Origin: Panorpa germanica
Lineage: Eukaryota > Arthropoda > Insecta > Mecoptera > Panorpidae
Length of the DNA stretch: 64,000 nucleotides
NCBI GenBank assembly: GCA_963678705.1
Contig: OY783206.1
Coordinates: forward strand, 27,539,807-27,603,806
Reading direction: 5' to 3'
Position numbers and translations under genes: made by a program. Positions 23,270-35,089 of the stretch are shown here, piece after piece (positions within the stretch are counted from its first letter, which is position 1; the number at the start of each line of letters is the position of its first letter). The notes beneath the pieces are model-generated. The model did not search any database. It worked only from the letters and a program-made list of their open reading frames with translations, and had not been told where the DNA came from.

Positions 23270-23520
23270 CTAGTCGAAAACGATCAAAAGTAACTCACTT
23301 TCAACATGTTTTATAAAGAAACGAATACCGCTTGCTGTAATTTTCCTTAGAGGACAATATTTGTCATGAATGTCAATGAATGATTCTTGAAGTTTTTCAA
23401 AACACCGTAAAACAATTACCTTTGTTGTATCACAAAACATCCGTTTCCGTTTCTACATAGGTCGGTGTCAAGATCTTCAAATGTAGTACCGTACTACGTA
23501 TGAAGGACACTAATAAATAT
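23270..23520 (+). repeat. Interspersed repeat shared with 45.5-45.75 kb
   Basis: CGAAAACGATCAAAAGTAAC at 23276 through AAAACATCCGTTTCCGTTTC and CATAGGTCGGTGT recurs at 45511-45715 with small changes. It lies directly downstream of the gene A stop codon and is not present after gene B. Confidence 0.6.
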
Positions 23521-23689
23521 ATAGATTTAAATTTTTAGGATGATCGTATGAAACGGCAAAAAGAAATTTGGATTCAAAATAGCTCTGTATACTTTTGTGT
23601 ATTTATTACAATAAGACTTTAAAAATGTACCATTAAAAAATGAGCCAATTTTTTACAGGGTTTGTCTATTCTAGTTTATAATAAAATAA

Positions 23690-25400
23690 ATGTGTTCAAC
23701 GTGGTGTACCTCCTTAACTACCTCATGTAATTTAATGTAATGTATGGCAATCCATCATATTTACAGATAATTTATTTAAAATAAAGCATATCTTAAAACA
23801 GCTACAGGTATTTTTAATCGCCATCTTGAAAGTAGAGGTGCCATCAGTTTTCTTTGTTTATCTTGAAAACTATAGCTCCCACAAACATTTGGCTCAAGGC
23901 ACTTTTATAGATATCACTATTTCCTACAACTTTTGTTAATAACTTTTTGTTGTAGCTTTTATAATAAAAAAGTTATAAGCAAAAGTAAATGTCAATGCTT
24001 GTGATTTAGTAAAGAGACATTACACTCTGTTTATTGCTTGATTTAACCCTACTTGATGCAAAAGGATGGATTTCTCGGGCTACCTGAGTTTTACTATTAT
24101 TCATGCATTCAATATATTAACTAGTCCTCCAAAAGGTGTACAGTGTTTAAATTCTTCAAAATTCTTCTTTAAATTGGAATTAAACTGGAGTATTTATATG
24201 ATAATGTAAATTCAGTAAATAAAATATTTTCATCATTTTTAACAAGAGTATAACCTTCTATCATCTCGAAGAAATGATGAAAATTTAGTTTTTGCTAAAA
24301 TTAAAATGTTAACATTTCCATCGTTTTTAACAAGGCTATAACCTTCTATCATCTCGAAGAAATCTATAAAATTTTATTTTAAAGAAATAAAAAATTTAAC
24401 ATTTCCATCGTTTTGAGAATTGAAGAATATTTGTTTTTTTTTTTAATTAATATTTACATAAAATAATGAAATTTGTGGCTACGTCAACGCCTGATTTTTA
24501 GGCAACACAAATAACCTGTCTTTTTAGTTTGTAGTTACATGAATAGATGTCGCTAGTAGTATTTTAAATTGAAATTAAACTGGAGTATTTATATGCTAAT
24601 GTAAATTCAGTAAATACAATATTTCCATCGTTTTTAACCTTCTATGATCTCGAAGAAATGAATAAAATTTAGTTTTTGCTAAAATTAAATATTTCCATCG
24701 TTTTTAACAAGGCTATAACCTTCTATAATCTCGAAGAAATCTATAAAATTTTATTTTAAAGAAATTAAAAATTTAACATTTCCATCGTTTTGAGAATTGA
24801 AGAATATTTGTTTTTTTTTTTAATTAATATTTACATAAAATAATGAAATTTGTGGCTACGTCAACGCCTGATTTTTAGGCAACACAAATAACCTCTCTTT
24901 TTAGTTTGCAATTACATAAATAGATGTCGCTACTAGTATTTTAAGTTGGAATTAAACTGGAGTATTTATATGATAATGTAAATTCAGTAAATAAAATATT
25001 TTCATCATTTTTAACAAGAGTATAACCTTCTATAATCTCGAAGAAATCTATAAAATTTTATTTTAAAGAAATTAAAAATTTAACATTATAGATATCAATA
25101 TATTACCTACAACTTTTGTTACTAACTTTTTGTTGTAGCTTTTTTAATTAAAAAGTTATAAGCAAAAGTAAATGTCAATGCTTGTGATTTAGTAAGAGAC
25201 ATTACACTCTGTTTATTACTTGATTTAACCCTACTTGATGCAAAAGGATGGATTTCTCGGGCTACCTGAGTTTTATTATTATTCATGCATTCAATATATT
25301 AACTAGTCCTCCAAACGTTGTGCAGTGTTTAAATTCTTCAAAAACACATAGTAATAATATTGTAAATAATAAACGATACACATAATATTTTAGTTGTCTC
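23690..25400 (+). repeat. Duplicated 3' flank of gene A containing a tandem array of about 385-bp units
   Basis: The first part (GTTCAACGTGGTGTACCTCC to about 24000) is nearly identical to 27345-27660 downstream of gene B. Within it, a unit beginning TAAACTGGAGTATTTATATG repeats at 24181, 24576 and 24953, giving two full units and a partial third. The region from 25085 repeats the 23900-24150 segment and runs into the promoter-side sequence of gene B (TTGTCTCTTTCTAACTCATG at about 25395), which also recurs at 28035. No coding sequence is seen. Confidence 0.7.
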
Positions 25401-25618
25401 TTTCTAACTCATGCTCGTTGATTTATTTCTCTCTCTCTCTCTCTTTCTTCTCTCTTCTATTACGCGAGGTAAACAGTTCTATTTTTCTATTGATAAATCT
25501 TCTATCTTTTACATACTCGACGTGTGACTATTCTCTTCTCCTTCGCACATCCTAAGCATGGCAGACTAACTCGGTTGACAACTAACAGTAGTGAGCAGTA
25601 GTGAGCAGACTGTCAGCC

Positions 25619-27165
25619 ATGTCACGTCGTCGTTTTATCGTTTTTATAATTTGTTATGTTTTCTATATCTTTTTATATTTTGGTTTCAAGCATTTCCTAT
25701 CAACTAATTATAAAAATAGTAGGGATAAAGTGTTGATATTTGGTCCCAAAACGCAGTCAGTCTATAATTCCAGTAGAGACTTAATGCTGTCGGTAACACA
25801 GAGTTCTGTAATTTTAGCTGATGGTTCGGAGCTTAACTGGATATGGGAAGAACTGGAAAATGATATCAAGGTCTATATTCAAGAGAAATATGTGATTTTG
25901 TAATGTTACAATTACATAATATCCCTTCTAAAATTATAGATGATTGATTACGGTTCGCGGAGCAAACAAGATGCGGAAATAGCTAAGATATATACCAAAG
26001 AAGCTAAACAATTTGGAAAAGGACGTGTTCTTGGGCTTCTATTGGACCAGCACGATTTGAGAACTCTTTCCGAACAAGACACTTCCGAAACTGTTGTATG
26101 GGAAGATGAAGGTGAAGAAAAATCTGAGTACTAATGTCCTTTTATATGTCGTTATTTGTAGCGAAATTGGGATATTTAAAGTAACAATGGGCTTGTGTCC
26201 TATGTCCTAATTGTCTTAATCGACGACTAGAAATGAGTCCACAAGTCCTTTGGAATATTTTTGATTTTTTAAATGTATTGTAAAGCTAAAAAGCTGGCAA
26301 GAAAATAAATGTCGATTTACAGATATTGTTGCGCCTGAATAATATGCAACTTAACTGACACAACAATTTAAAATGACGTAAACGAATATTTTTTAGGAAA
26401 CGCAATTCTTAGAACAAAGAAAGCATACTTCATAAGCTCCGGAGTCAAATTTAAATTGGATCAAAATTTTAAGATCATTTCTGGCAACAAAGACATGCTA
26501 AGTGTTGAATACAACTTGCCGACCCAGGACGTACGTATAGTCATATTTAACCTCAAAATTGTTACAATATGGCGGCAAATTTAAATATTATCATTCTTGA
26601 TTTTGTTTTAGATTATCATAAATTTTTTATTCACAAACGGCGCGAACTACTGGAGTTTGTACGGTGTGGATTTACTCGTAGTAGACAGTGAAATTGGAAA
26701 GACCGCCAAATATTTTTTGCCGTTAACCTGCGATTCTATGGATGCACTCTATGGTGCTAGCCTGTTCTATACCCGGGGGGCCAAATTTGCCGATTCCAGC
26801 AGGTCTATTGAACTGGAGTTTTGTCGAGTAAGTAGGTTGAAGAAAGACGATGTGACAGAGGATTGACAGTGCGTTGAGAGAGATGTGGTACCTTGCAGAA
26901 GCAGTGTACTATTCCGAAAGACAAGCGTCTTGACAAAGTAACTAAAGTATATTCTTCTTTCTAGGTGCAAGCATATTTAAGCAGACGTGTTATCTACTCT
27001 AGTAAAACCGATTGGTGTCCAAACTTTCCTAAACCACTAGAAGGTAGAGGTAATATTATGACTTTAGTAGTATCAGTGATTTTAATATTTGGCTTCGTTA
27101 GATGCATGAGCGGTTTCAACAGACGTCCTGTGGCTGTGTTACCTTCCCCTCAAACTCAGGCTTAA
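25619..27165 (+). CDS. Gene B: ATP6AP1/Ac45-like paralogue, tandem duplicate of gene A
   Basis: Exons 25619-25870, 25940-26111, 26397-26530, 26612-26827 and 26965-27165 join in phases 0, 1, 0, 0 and give about 324 residues. Exon 1 is 84 codons, exactly as in gene A, but diverged; a basic start (MSRRRF) precedes a hydrophobic stretch (IVFIICYVFYIFLYFGF), which could be a signal anchor. Exon 2 has QFGKGRVLGLLLDQHD. Exons 3-4 match gene A closely up to about residue 40 of exon 4 and then diverge sharply. Exon 5 has a short TM (IMTLVVSVILIFGFV) and a brief basic tail, much shorter than in A. The exon 1 donor (GTCTAT) is weak but is the only one that keeps the frame. An upstream in-frame GTG at 25601 was not taken as start. 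Function beyond family membership is unknown. Confidence 0.77.
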
Positions 27166-27339
27166 ACGGCTCTCACCCTTCTACCCACAGGTAGAAAATA
27201 TATTTGAGTACGTTCACGAAAAGAAATTTCTTATTTTAAAGTTTGAGGCCTGTGGCGAATACGTCCGAACCTGGTAAATGCAATCAGCCGGCTCAGACTA
27301 GAAGGGAACAGTGGTGTGTCGATTACAAATCGGTATAAT

Positions 27340-28085
27340 TAAAAAAATGTGTTCAACGTGGTGTACCTCCTTAACTACCTCATGTAACTTAATTTAATGT
27401 ATGGCAACCCATCATATTTACAAATAATTTATTTAAAATAAAGCTTATCTTAATAACAGCTACAGGTATTTTTAATCGCCATCTTGAAAGTAGAGGTGCC
27501 ATCAGTTTTCTTTGTTTATCTTGAAAACTATAGCTTCCACAAACATTTGGCTCAAAGAACTTTTATAGATATCAATATTACCTACAACTTTTGTTAATAA
27601 CGTTTTGTTGTAGCTTTAATAATTAAAAAGTTATAAGCAAAAGTAAATGTCAATGCTTGTTTATTACTTAAGATATATTTTTGCTTATAACTTTTTAATT
27701 AGAAAAGTTCCAACAAAACGTTATTAATAAAAATTGTAGATAATATTATTATCTACAAAAAAGCGTATTACAAATTTTTTGAGAGAGGTATGGTTTTCAA
27801 GATAAACAAAGAACACTGATTTCAATCTTGATTTAACCCTACTTGTTGCAAAAGGATGGATTTCTCTGACTGCTTGATTTTTAAATGACAAGTTACTTGT
27901 GTAATGGGTGGCGTACACGGTGTGTTTTACTGGTATTCATGTATTCAATATATTAATTAGTCCTAAAAGGTCTAAACCCATATGTAGTAATATTGTAACT
28001 CATTTTAAGAATAAACAATACACATAATTTTGTAGTTGTCTCTTTCTAACTCATGCTCGTCGGTTTATTTCTCCCTCTCTCTTCT
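27340..28085 (+). repeat. Duplicated 3' flank of gene B with leftover promoter-side sequence
   Basis: 27345-27600 repeats the gene A downstream flank almost base for base. 27660-27830 contains an inverted piece of the same flank (TTTTAATTAGAAAAGTT). 27830-28080 repeats 24045-24120 and 25260-25450, including TTGTCTCTTTCTAACTCATG, which normally sits just upstream of gene B. No third gene follows, so this marks the edge of the duplicated unit. Confidence 0.65.
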
Positions 28086-29140
28086 AGTAGCGGAACTAAG
28101 TTTTGATTTAATAATGATTTTCACGCAGTGTCTTGAGCAACATACGTACAACGTCAAGAATTCGTTTGAAAATAAACGTCTTATTAAAGAAGATCTAGTA
28201 CCACCGTAGTGTAAATAATTCCGTTGTAATATTATATTACTTATAATTCTAAAATTTATAGATAATATTACACGATAAAAAAACAAATGCAATTGTTAAA
28301 AAAGGGCATTCTAATTCGCTTGAGCACATTGACGTCAATGTTTGCTGCGTTAAAAGTGTTGACTAACCATCATTCTGATTATGTTATTCGTCGCACACAT
28401 TGGTCCGACTTTAACATGCAATCCTTTGTGATTCACAGAATTCAAAGAATATTAGCAAGAATATTAAGGAGTAGCTTAAGTAGGGCTTGTATCCAGCCCT
28501 GTAAGATGATCCTTCGCTAATTTTGTTTTGTTAGAAATCAATAAAAAAGTGAACGTGATGAATAACTCGCGCAGTCGTTGTGAAACTTCTAGGCCATTCG
28601 TCAATCCGTACTGTCTCCCCTTCCCCTCATAACCCTCCATCACCCACAATGTAATACGCATGTGCATCACAACCCCCCCAATTTTGTTTCTCTTTCTCGT
28701 AAACTGGGATAAGCCATTATATTGATTGCTTGATTTTGCCTAATAAATTTATTAAATATTTACTTAAATTAAAAACAAACCTTTTTTAACAAGAGGTTAA
28801 CCTTCTTACATCTCAAGAAATGCAGATTAATCAAACCGCCAATATTGCAAAATGTAATTTAAAAAAAGCCACCTCTAAAAATAGAGGTCAAAAATGCATT
28901 GTCTATAAATTTCTAAATAATTTTATGTAATATTAAATTCAGCGCTACTTAATTTCAAATATTGTTGAATTACCCTGTACCATTAATTGTATCTAGTATC
29001 AATTACCGTTTTTTTTAGGTTGATTATTAGGGCCTATATTTGACAGGGGCCTTGGGACGGACCTGCCCCTGCCTCGATAATCTTTTCTCATCTTAGCTCA
29101 TAATATGGTACAGTTTGTTTTATCTTCAAACACGTAGCTT
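28085..29140. other. Spacer between gene B and canonical ATP6AP1
   Basis: AT-rich sequence without a supportable exon. An open stretch at 28287-28520 on the plus strand has no recognisable domain and no splice context that I trust. A slight pyrimidine-rich section occurs at 28600-28690. Confidence 0.35.
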
Positions 29141-29368
29141 GATGTTTCCAATTGTTGCGAGAGAATTCCTCCCTTCCGAGAGAAGGCAACAAGAGTGTGA
29201 GGTGTGAGGTGTGAGGTTCCCTTTCTTCCCGTTCCATTGCTGCGCGCGCATGTCCCCCAGCGCGATCGATACGCGCCCGCCCATGGTAGTCCCTCTCAGC
29301 AGCGATTCCCGTCACAAGCCCGGTGTCTTTAGCCGGGTCAACATGGCAGATTTTGGCTCAACCCCAAA
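29140..29368 (+). promoter_or_regulatory. GC-rich promoter region of canonical ATP6AP1
   Basis: This is the most GC- and CpG-rich stretch of the window (for example GCGCGCGCATGTCCCCCAGC at about 29241), directly before the ATG at 29369. Three tandem GTGAGGT-type units lie at 29192-29214. No TATA box is evident, fitting a broadly expressed gene; the transcription start was not located. An upstream ATG at 29343 is out of frame with the CDS. Confidence 0.45.
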
Positions 29369-32300
29369 ATGCTGCCAGTGATTTTGAGTATACTATTCCT
29401 AACTCCAATATTACCGGTATCCAAGGGTTCTCTTAGCGGACCTGTGTTATTATGGGGCCCTGACATCCTAAACAGTGCAGAAGGTCCGGCATTAGGCCCC
29501 CCGGACCTTCAAAAACTTCAGTCGACGGCCCAAGATGTCGACAAAATAATTTTATTCGAACAACCTGAATTTGTTCGGGTTAACGAAAAAAATTATGGAA
29601 AGTTAAGTGCATTGATGAAGGGGCACGGAGTCCTGCTCCAGCCCCAGAAGAAGCTGCAGCTTGACCTCAACACCCAGGAGCTGCTGAATAAGACGGAGGT
29701 GAGTTTCAAGCTACCTATAAACGTTTTAAAAGATTAGGGTGTGTCGCAGTAGGTTGTGACAGGTTTAAATGGCCTTTAAAATAAAAATCAATACGCAGTT
29801 TACCTCATTGTCAAATGAAACGTTGCCTCAGTGCGCGCCGCAACTTGAAACGTCTTAACTAATCGTCTTTGCGCCGCGTAGGCAACAATTTTCTAAGTTC
29901 CCAATGTTGAAGGATCCAACTTAGATTTAAATTTCAATATTCACGACGAACATCGCTTATACTTGGCCGCCATCTTGAATATAAGGGTTTAATAACTTTT
30001 CTTTATTTATCTCCAAAACTATACTTCCCATAAAAATTATAAATATAACTTTTTTGTAGCTAATAATATTACCTACAACTTTCATTCACAACTTTCTATT
30101 GTAACTTTTATAGTAAAAAAGTTATACGCAAAAAGAAATCAGAAAGAAAAAAAGAAAGTACAGTACGATTTACTTTTGTTTCTAACTTTTCTATTATGAA
30201 AGTTACAACAAAAAGTTATTAATGAAAGTTGTAGATAATATTATTAGCAACAAAAAAGCTCTTTACATAAGTTTTGCGGAAGTTATAGTAATCGAGATAA
30301 ACAAGAAAATGTGATTATATATTTATAAGATGGCCACTGCTTGAGGCGCCTTACACCGCGAAGAAAATACCTATTCATTATTAAAAAGCTTTGTGATATA
30401 ATTTTTATTCTTATAAAATCTTATCGCCCCTCCCCCTTTCCCGCTGTAAAACCATTCATAACCTACTGACACACCCACCAAAGCATTTGAAAATATTTGT
30501 ATTGAGCTTTCATTTGCTTCATTTCATATAAAAATTACATTTTGGATATAATTTGAATTATGGGCGTTGTATGATACAATACGTTAAGAAAATATGTTTA
30601 TCCCTTTTGTTTAAATGTATACTAAGTGTATTTTATTAAATGTGAATAGTTTATCACGTTGAGTGTATTCATTGCCGCCAGAACTCTGTTTCTGTACTCC
30701 TCTCTCATGTACGCCCCCAATATGCTCTCCTACTCTCAACGATAGAGACAACGTCGCTTTATGATTTCTGTATTTCTCTTTCTATCATACTTTTTTTTAA
30801 ATAATTATTTTTACCGTTTAAATATATAAATAAGGTTCCGGATCCTGTCATATCACGGGAGACCTCCTACAATGCAAGCATTACTAATGGTGGTTGACAG
30901 GGGTTGTAATAGAAACAAGCCACACCCCATCCGGGTCGTGCAATAGCTCTCTCACACTGATGGGTGTAGTTGCATTTATTCTTTAATGTTTATCAATCAC
31001 TGTTTAGAAATAATCCTCAGTTTTTACGTCCATTTTTATTTCTCAGCCATTCTCGGATACACTTATTTTTTAGAGCATGTTATTGTCTATAAATTGGCAC
31101 AAATTTCATCTTCCTGTGTCTTCCCAATCCAGAGATATACCACCTAAAAGTTCGATATTTATAGTGTTATCGCGCAAGCGTCACCTCCTTTCTTCCGCTC
31201 CATAACACCCCTACCTACCATTTTAGGTACATATACTAACCCTCTATTTTACAAAATTTAAATCTTTAAGTTATCATATCTAGTTTACGAGATATCAGCA
31301 TTTTCACAGAGACCCTTTTTTAATTTTAAAATATTTTTTCAGATTATTCACCTCTTTGGAACAATACCTGAACGAGACACGAAGATTGCCGAAACATTTG
31401 GGTCGTTGGAGGAGCAGTTCGGTAAAGGGCGTGTCTTGGGTATAATAACTGTACCAGAGGTTGAATATTCACTTGTAAGATCTCGTAGGGAGGCGGAGGA
31501 TCCAACATCTGAGCCACAAACTGAGGATTTCGTCTACAATGCCTCAGGTAAGATATGGTATACAGGGCTATGGGTTATAATTGTTGCATGTTGCAGGCGT
31601 TGTCACAGTAACAGGGTCATTGTGTTCACTCTTGAGATTATACTTTTGCCTACGGTTGTCACGACTGAACTACCTTGAAAATATAACACTGATGTAAACA
31701 CGTCCAAATTTATACCTTCTATTGCTTCGTGCAAATAATTCGAACTTGTGTTACAATTATTTCGAACCCGGAACGGTCAATCAACTTGAAATGTTCAGGA
31801 TAATTAAATAATGATATCCTTCATAATTGGACAATCTTACTTTTGTTACTTTTATTAGCTTACTTCAAGCTAATTTCTGGGTTCAATTCATACTTTTTAT
31901 ATAGAAATTGTTTTGCATTGCAAGTTTGACAGTTGCTAGATTACTTTACTATAAATAGTTTTTTACGCAGTCGATCGTAATGTCTCAAGCTCGTCTTTAA
32001 CTGTAACACATCCACCGACATAACCCTAACATTAGATTCAATTGTTTACTTTATAAATATATTTATAACAATATTGTTATCTCATTCTTTTACATATAAA
32101 AATCTGAAGCACTGTTCTAACACGTTACAATAATTTTTCTCTAAAAATAAACATTGCAAAATAATGAACAGAACTTGTGATGACTTACCGGTCATTGCCC
32201 TCGATGCAGGTGGCCAAACATAAACAAAACACGTTGCTGTTGCCATAGTTACTTCAATAAAATTAAAGTAAAGTAAAGTAAAGTTTCACTAATTGTTTTT

Positions 32301-34252
32301 TCATCAACTTTGCAGGAAAGTGTTTGCTTTACACGGAGACTCCGCCCATTCTCAGAATTATGAGTGAGAATAAGGAAGGGGAGGCAGAGAAGCGAGAGAT
32401 GGTGGAGTATGAGCTGCGCGAACATGGCTTGGTAACCTTGGACGAGCGCGAGCAAAGATTTCGGCTCATTGTGACCTTCAACCTCGAAGGACTCAAGGTA
32501 ATTTAAATAGGAGATTATCACATTGAAACGCCTGGTAGTTATGCAACAACAATAACTGAACGTTTTGAATCTATTAAACAATGCTAAAAGTATTATTTCT
32601 ACCTACTATTTTAATTTTGTATTTAATTAAAATGTATAGCATGTGGAAATACACGTAGTCATTCCCATAATATTCAATTTGTGTTTTCTTTGTTTTTTTA
32701 GACCCTTAGAAGGTCTAATGTTTCTAAATTGAAGAGAACTGTATTATATTATAACCTCCAAAATGTGACAATCTGTCAAAATGCAGTAGAATTTATTTTT
32801 AAAAGAAGTTCAATGTCAGTTTGTCAAAAATAAAGTAGTAAAAACAATTTCTATTACTAATTGTTATTGAAAACAGCAATTTTAATTATTCCATATTCAG
32901 TTTTGTCCAACGACGCATGCGCACCAACTAAATTACTATTTTGAGATGTCCGTTCTAACAAAACCCACTTTCCTTTTCAGATAATACTCCGGTTCCGTTT
33001 CCCGTTTACTCAGTCTTATTGGAGTCTAAATTCAGTGGAATTTTCGGACTCCAAAAATCGCGACAACCTGTTGACAGTCGTTGGTGAGCCCCCGGGTGCT
33101 CCCATCGGCTTCTCGTATAAATGTTCTGCACCCCTGATCTTTAGGAATGGCTCTACCACACTCACATTGAACAATGTCCAGGTAAGAGCGAGAGAGCCCC
33201 AAAATCTGTCTCATAACGGCAGTACAGCCAGGGTCGCATTAAGCCCTTTAAAGCCTTCAGATCAATCTTAAATCATTTTTTCACTCTTCTGTATTCTAAA
33301 ATCAATTGTATTTAGTCCCAATTGTCTTCAAATCCATCTTATCACCTTTTTAATCCTTCCACCTTTTAACTGTTATACCTTCAGTCAAGTCAATTGCCTT
33401 TGACCTTCACATTTTCTTGGATTTTAACGAGGTTATACTCTTCTTTCATCTGCCTTAAAATTGAGAACAAAAAATTGTTCTACGTGCACCGTCACTTCTT
33501 TTTAAATTAGCGCAAATATGAACACACGAACATTTGTTTAACTAAAATAGAAGTGAGGTTATGACAGTTATTTGTTCACTATAACATAAATACTTGACAA
33601 ATTGTTAATGATGGGTAACAAATGTTCTGATACGTTCACACTGAGCATTGGAGGTTATGTTTTAATTGCACAGTCATGTGTGTATGGCACCCGAACGTGC
33701 CCGAAGTATTTACCGACACTAAACCGAAACAACGGTTCGTGTAGGTAATACTGAAGTACAATTGGGCTGCGAAACATAACTGCACTGTGTATTGCTAAAG
33801 TTGCCTGTCAAAACCTCAAATATCTAAGTATTTTAATTCAATTCGTAATATTATAGAAGTTATTAACGATTGAAATAGTCATTTTTGTCGCATTAATAAT
33901 TAAAGGGGTATAATTTTATAAAAAATAGTTGACTAGTCGATGTCATTGCTTCCTCACCTTCTTCCCCACTACCATTTACCAACGCTCTACTTTCCACAGA
34001 GTTTGCAAGCAAGGGAACTACCTAATTATGTCTATGTTACAGGTACAGCCATCTCTAAGTGGCAGCAATCAGTTTAGCGAGGCCTACGACTGCGTAGGAT
34101 TTACCACGGCCCCCATCTGGAGCGGCATGTTGGTTGTAGGGCTTATGATCTCAGCCCTAATTGTGGCCATCACGGCCATTTTGGATATAAGAACTCCAAA
34201 TAAATTTGAAAACTCCCGCTCTAAACAGCTGGCGTTTACTGTGTCCGATTAG
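29369..34252 (+). CDS. ATP6AP1: V-type proton ATPase accessory subunit S1 (Ac45), canonical copy
   Basis: Exons 29369-29698, 31343-31547, 32316-32497, 32981-33181 and 34043-34252 (phases 0, 1, 0, 0) give 375 residues. The signal peptide (MLPVILSILFLTPILPVS) is followed by VLLWGP, DVDKIILF and QFGKGRVLGII. The basic VRSRR site in exon 2 is a plausible furin cleavage site, as known for mammalian Ac45. Exons 3-4 encode the beta-rich luminal domain with paired cysteines (GKCLLY, YKCSAP) and N-glycosylation sequons (RNGST, NKTE). Exon 5 has AYDCVGFTTAPIWSGM, the conserved signature just before the single TM, and a short cytosolic tail (IRTPNKFENS). Known role: type I membrane subunit of the V-ATPase V0 sector in endomembranes, supporting assembly and trafficking of the pump. 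Introns carry several repeat copies. Confidence 0.92.
31960..32260 (-). repeat. Repeat copy in ATP6AP1 intron 2
   Basis: From GCAGTCGATCGTAATGTCTC to ACTTACCGGTCATTG it matches 35350-35620 directly and 62935-63190 inverted. It contains a donor-like CTTACCGG on the opposite strand that recurs in every copy, which is a property of the repeat and not of a gene. Confidence 0.6.
32630..32940 (+). repeat. Repeat copy in ATP6AP1 intron 3
   Basis: It matches the 9955-10375 repeat from ATAACCTCCAAAATGTGACA to GACGCATGCGCACCAACTAA. It lies immediately upstream of the exon 4 acceptor at 32980. Confidence 0.65.
33490..33995. repeat. Two repeat copies in ATP6AP1 intron 4
   Basis: 33505-33700 is an inverted copy of the 4850-5050 repeat (AACAAATGTTCTGATACGTTC). 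33770-33990 matches the 4340-4530 TIR-related repeat (TTCAATTCGTAATATTATAG, then TTGCTTCCTCACCTTCTTCC). The second ends about 50 bp before the last exon. Confidence 0.6.
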
Positions 34253-34632
34253 GTGACAAAATGGTAGGTGACGAGGTAACAGGGTGTCCCTCTGACCCCT
34301 GGTTACCAGTATCGCATTATTTCGTATCGTTTCATTATATTATTGTCCTTCATACATATCTAACATCATATGTATGTAAATATTCAAATTCTCTGACGCT
34401 AAGTCATATACGCTTAGATTTAAGAATGTGTTTAGAATGTAAGATATATAACCGATAGTCAGTAATCAAATCATTAATAATCAATAATCAATATATATGT
34501 GTTAACCATTCTATGTATGTCGTTTCAATCCGTAAATAAAATGCCACACATTGGATCGTTGTTTTATTTGTTTACCTACGCTTATTCTATAGACTACTAC
34601 TGCCATCTATTGCTTGGTAGTTCAAGGTAGTT

Positions 34633-34925
34633 AAGTCGCGTAAGTCAGGTTGCCAGACTCCTAAGGCGGCTATGAGTTTAGCAAAACGTTGTCTCAAAGC
34701 AAATGTCAGGTAACTGTGGCGGTTTGCAGATCGGAGCGAGGACTCAAACCAATTGATCGTTTATTAAAGTTATTGTTCACTCACAGTCTAATTCAAAAGT
34801 AAAGCGTAGTGCACTACAAAAAAACAAGACAGCCGTAGCGGTTAGTCCTAGTTGAAAACTTTTGTGTGACTGCTCTGTATTGTACACACACACACTCATA
34901 GTAATACAGAAATGATCGTGACTTT
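34633..34925 (-). pseudogene. Truncated duplicate of a Mieap-like gene exon plus adjacent intron
   Basis: 34640-34756 matches the minus-strand exon at 39429-39631 (shared GGTTGCCAGACTCCTAAGGC and GAGTTTAGCA, then TCGGAGCGAGGACTCAAACC against TCGGGGCGAGGACTCAAACC). About 36 bp is missing internally, and the intronic flank continues to GTAATACAGAAATGATCGTG, as at 39710-39740. It lacks neighbouring exons and has lost part of the coding sequence, so it is a non-functional partial duplication. It sits just past the 3' end of ATP6AP1, about 4.8 kb from its source. Confidence 0.75.
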
Positions 34926-35089
34926 TGGCTTGTCAATGTTATCAACATTTAAAAAGGAAATCAACGAATTGTTTGAAAGCCATCATCCACGCCAGAGGCA
35001 GCAAGGTCGAACATTGACACGTTTTTCATGAAATTTAATTTATTGTTAGTGTTGCCTTAAAATATTAAAGAAGAAGATTCACTACTAAC

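Noticed and set aside
28287-28520. Plus-strand ORF of 77 codons
   Set aside because: No similarity, signal or splice context supports it; it lies in the spacer before ATP6AP1.
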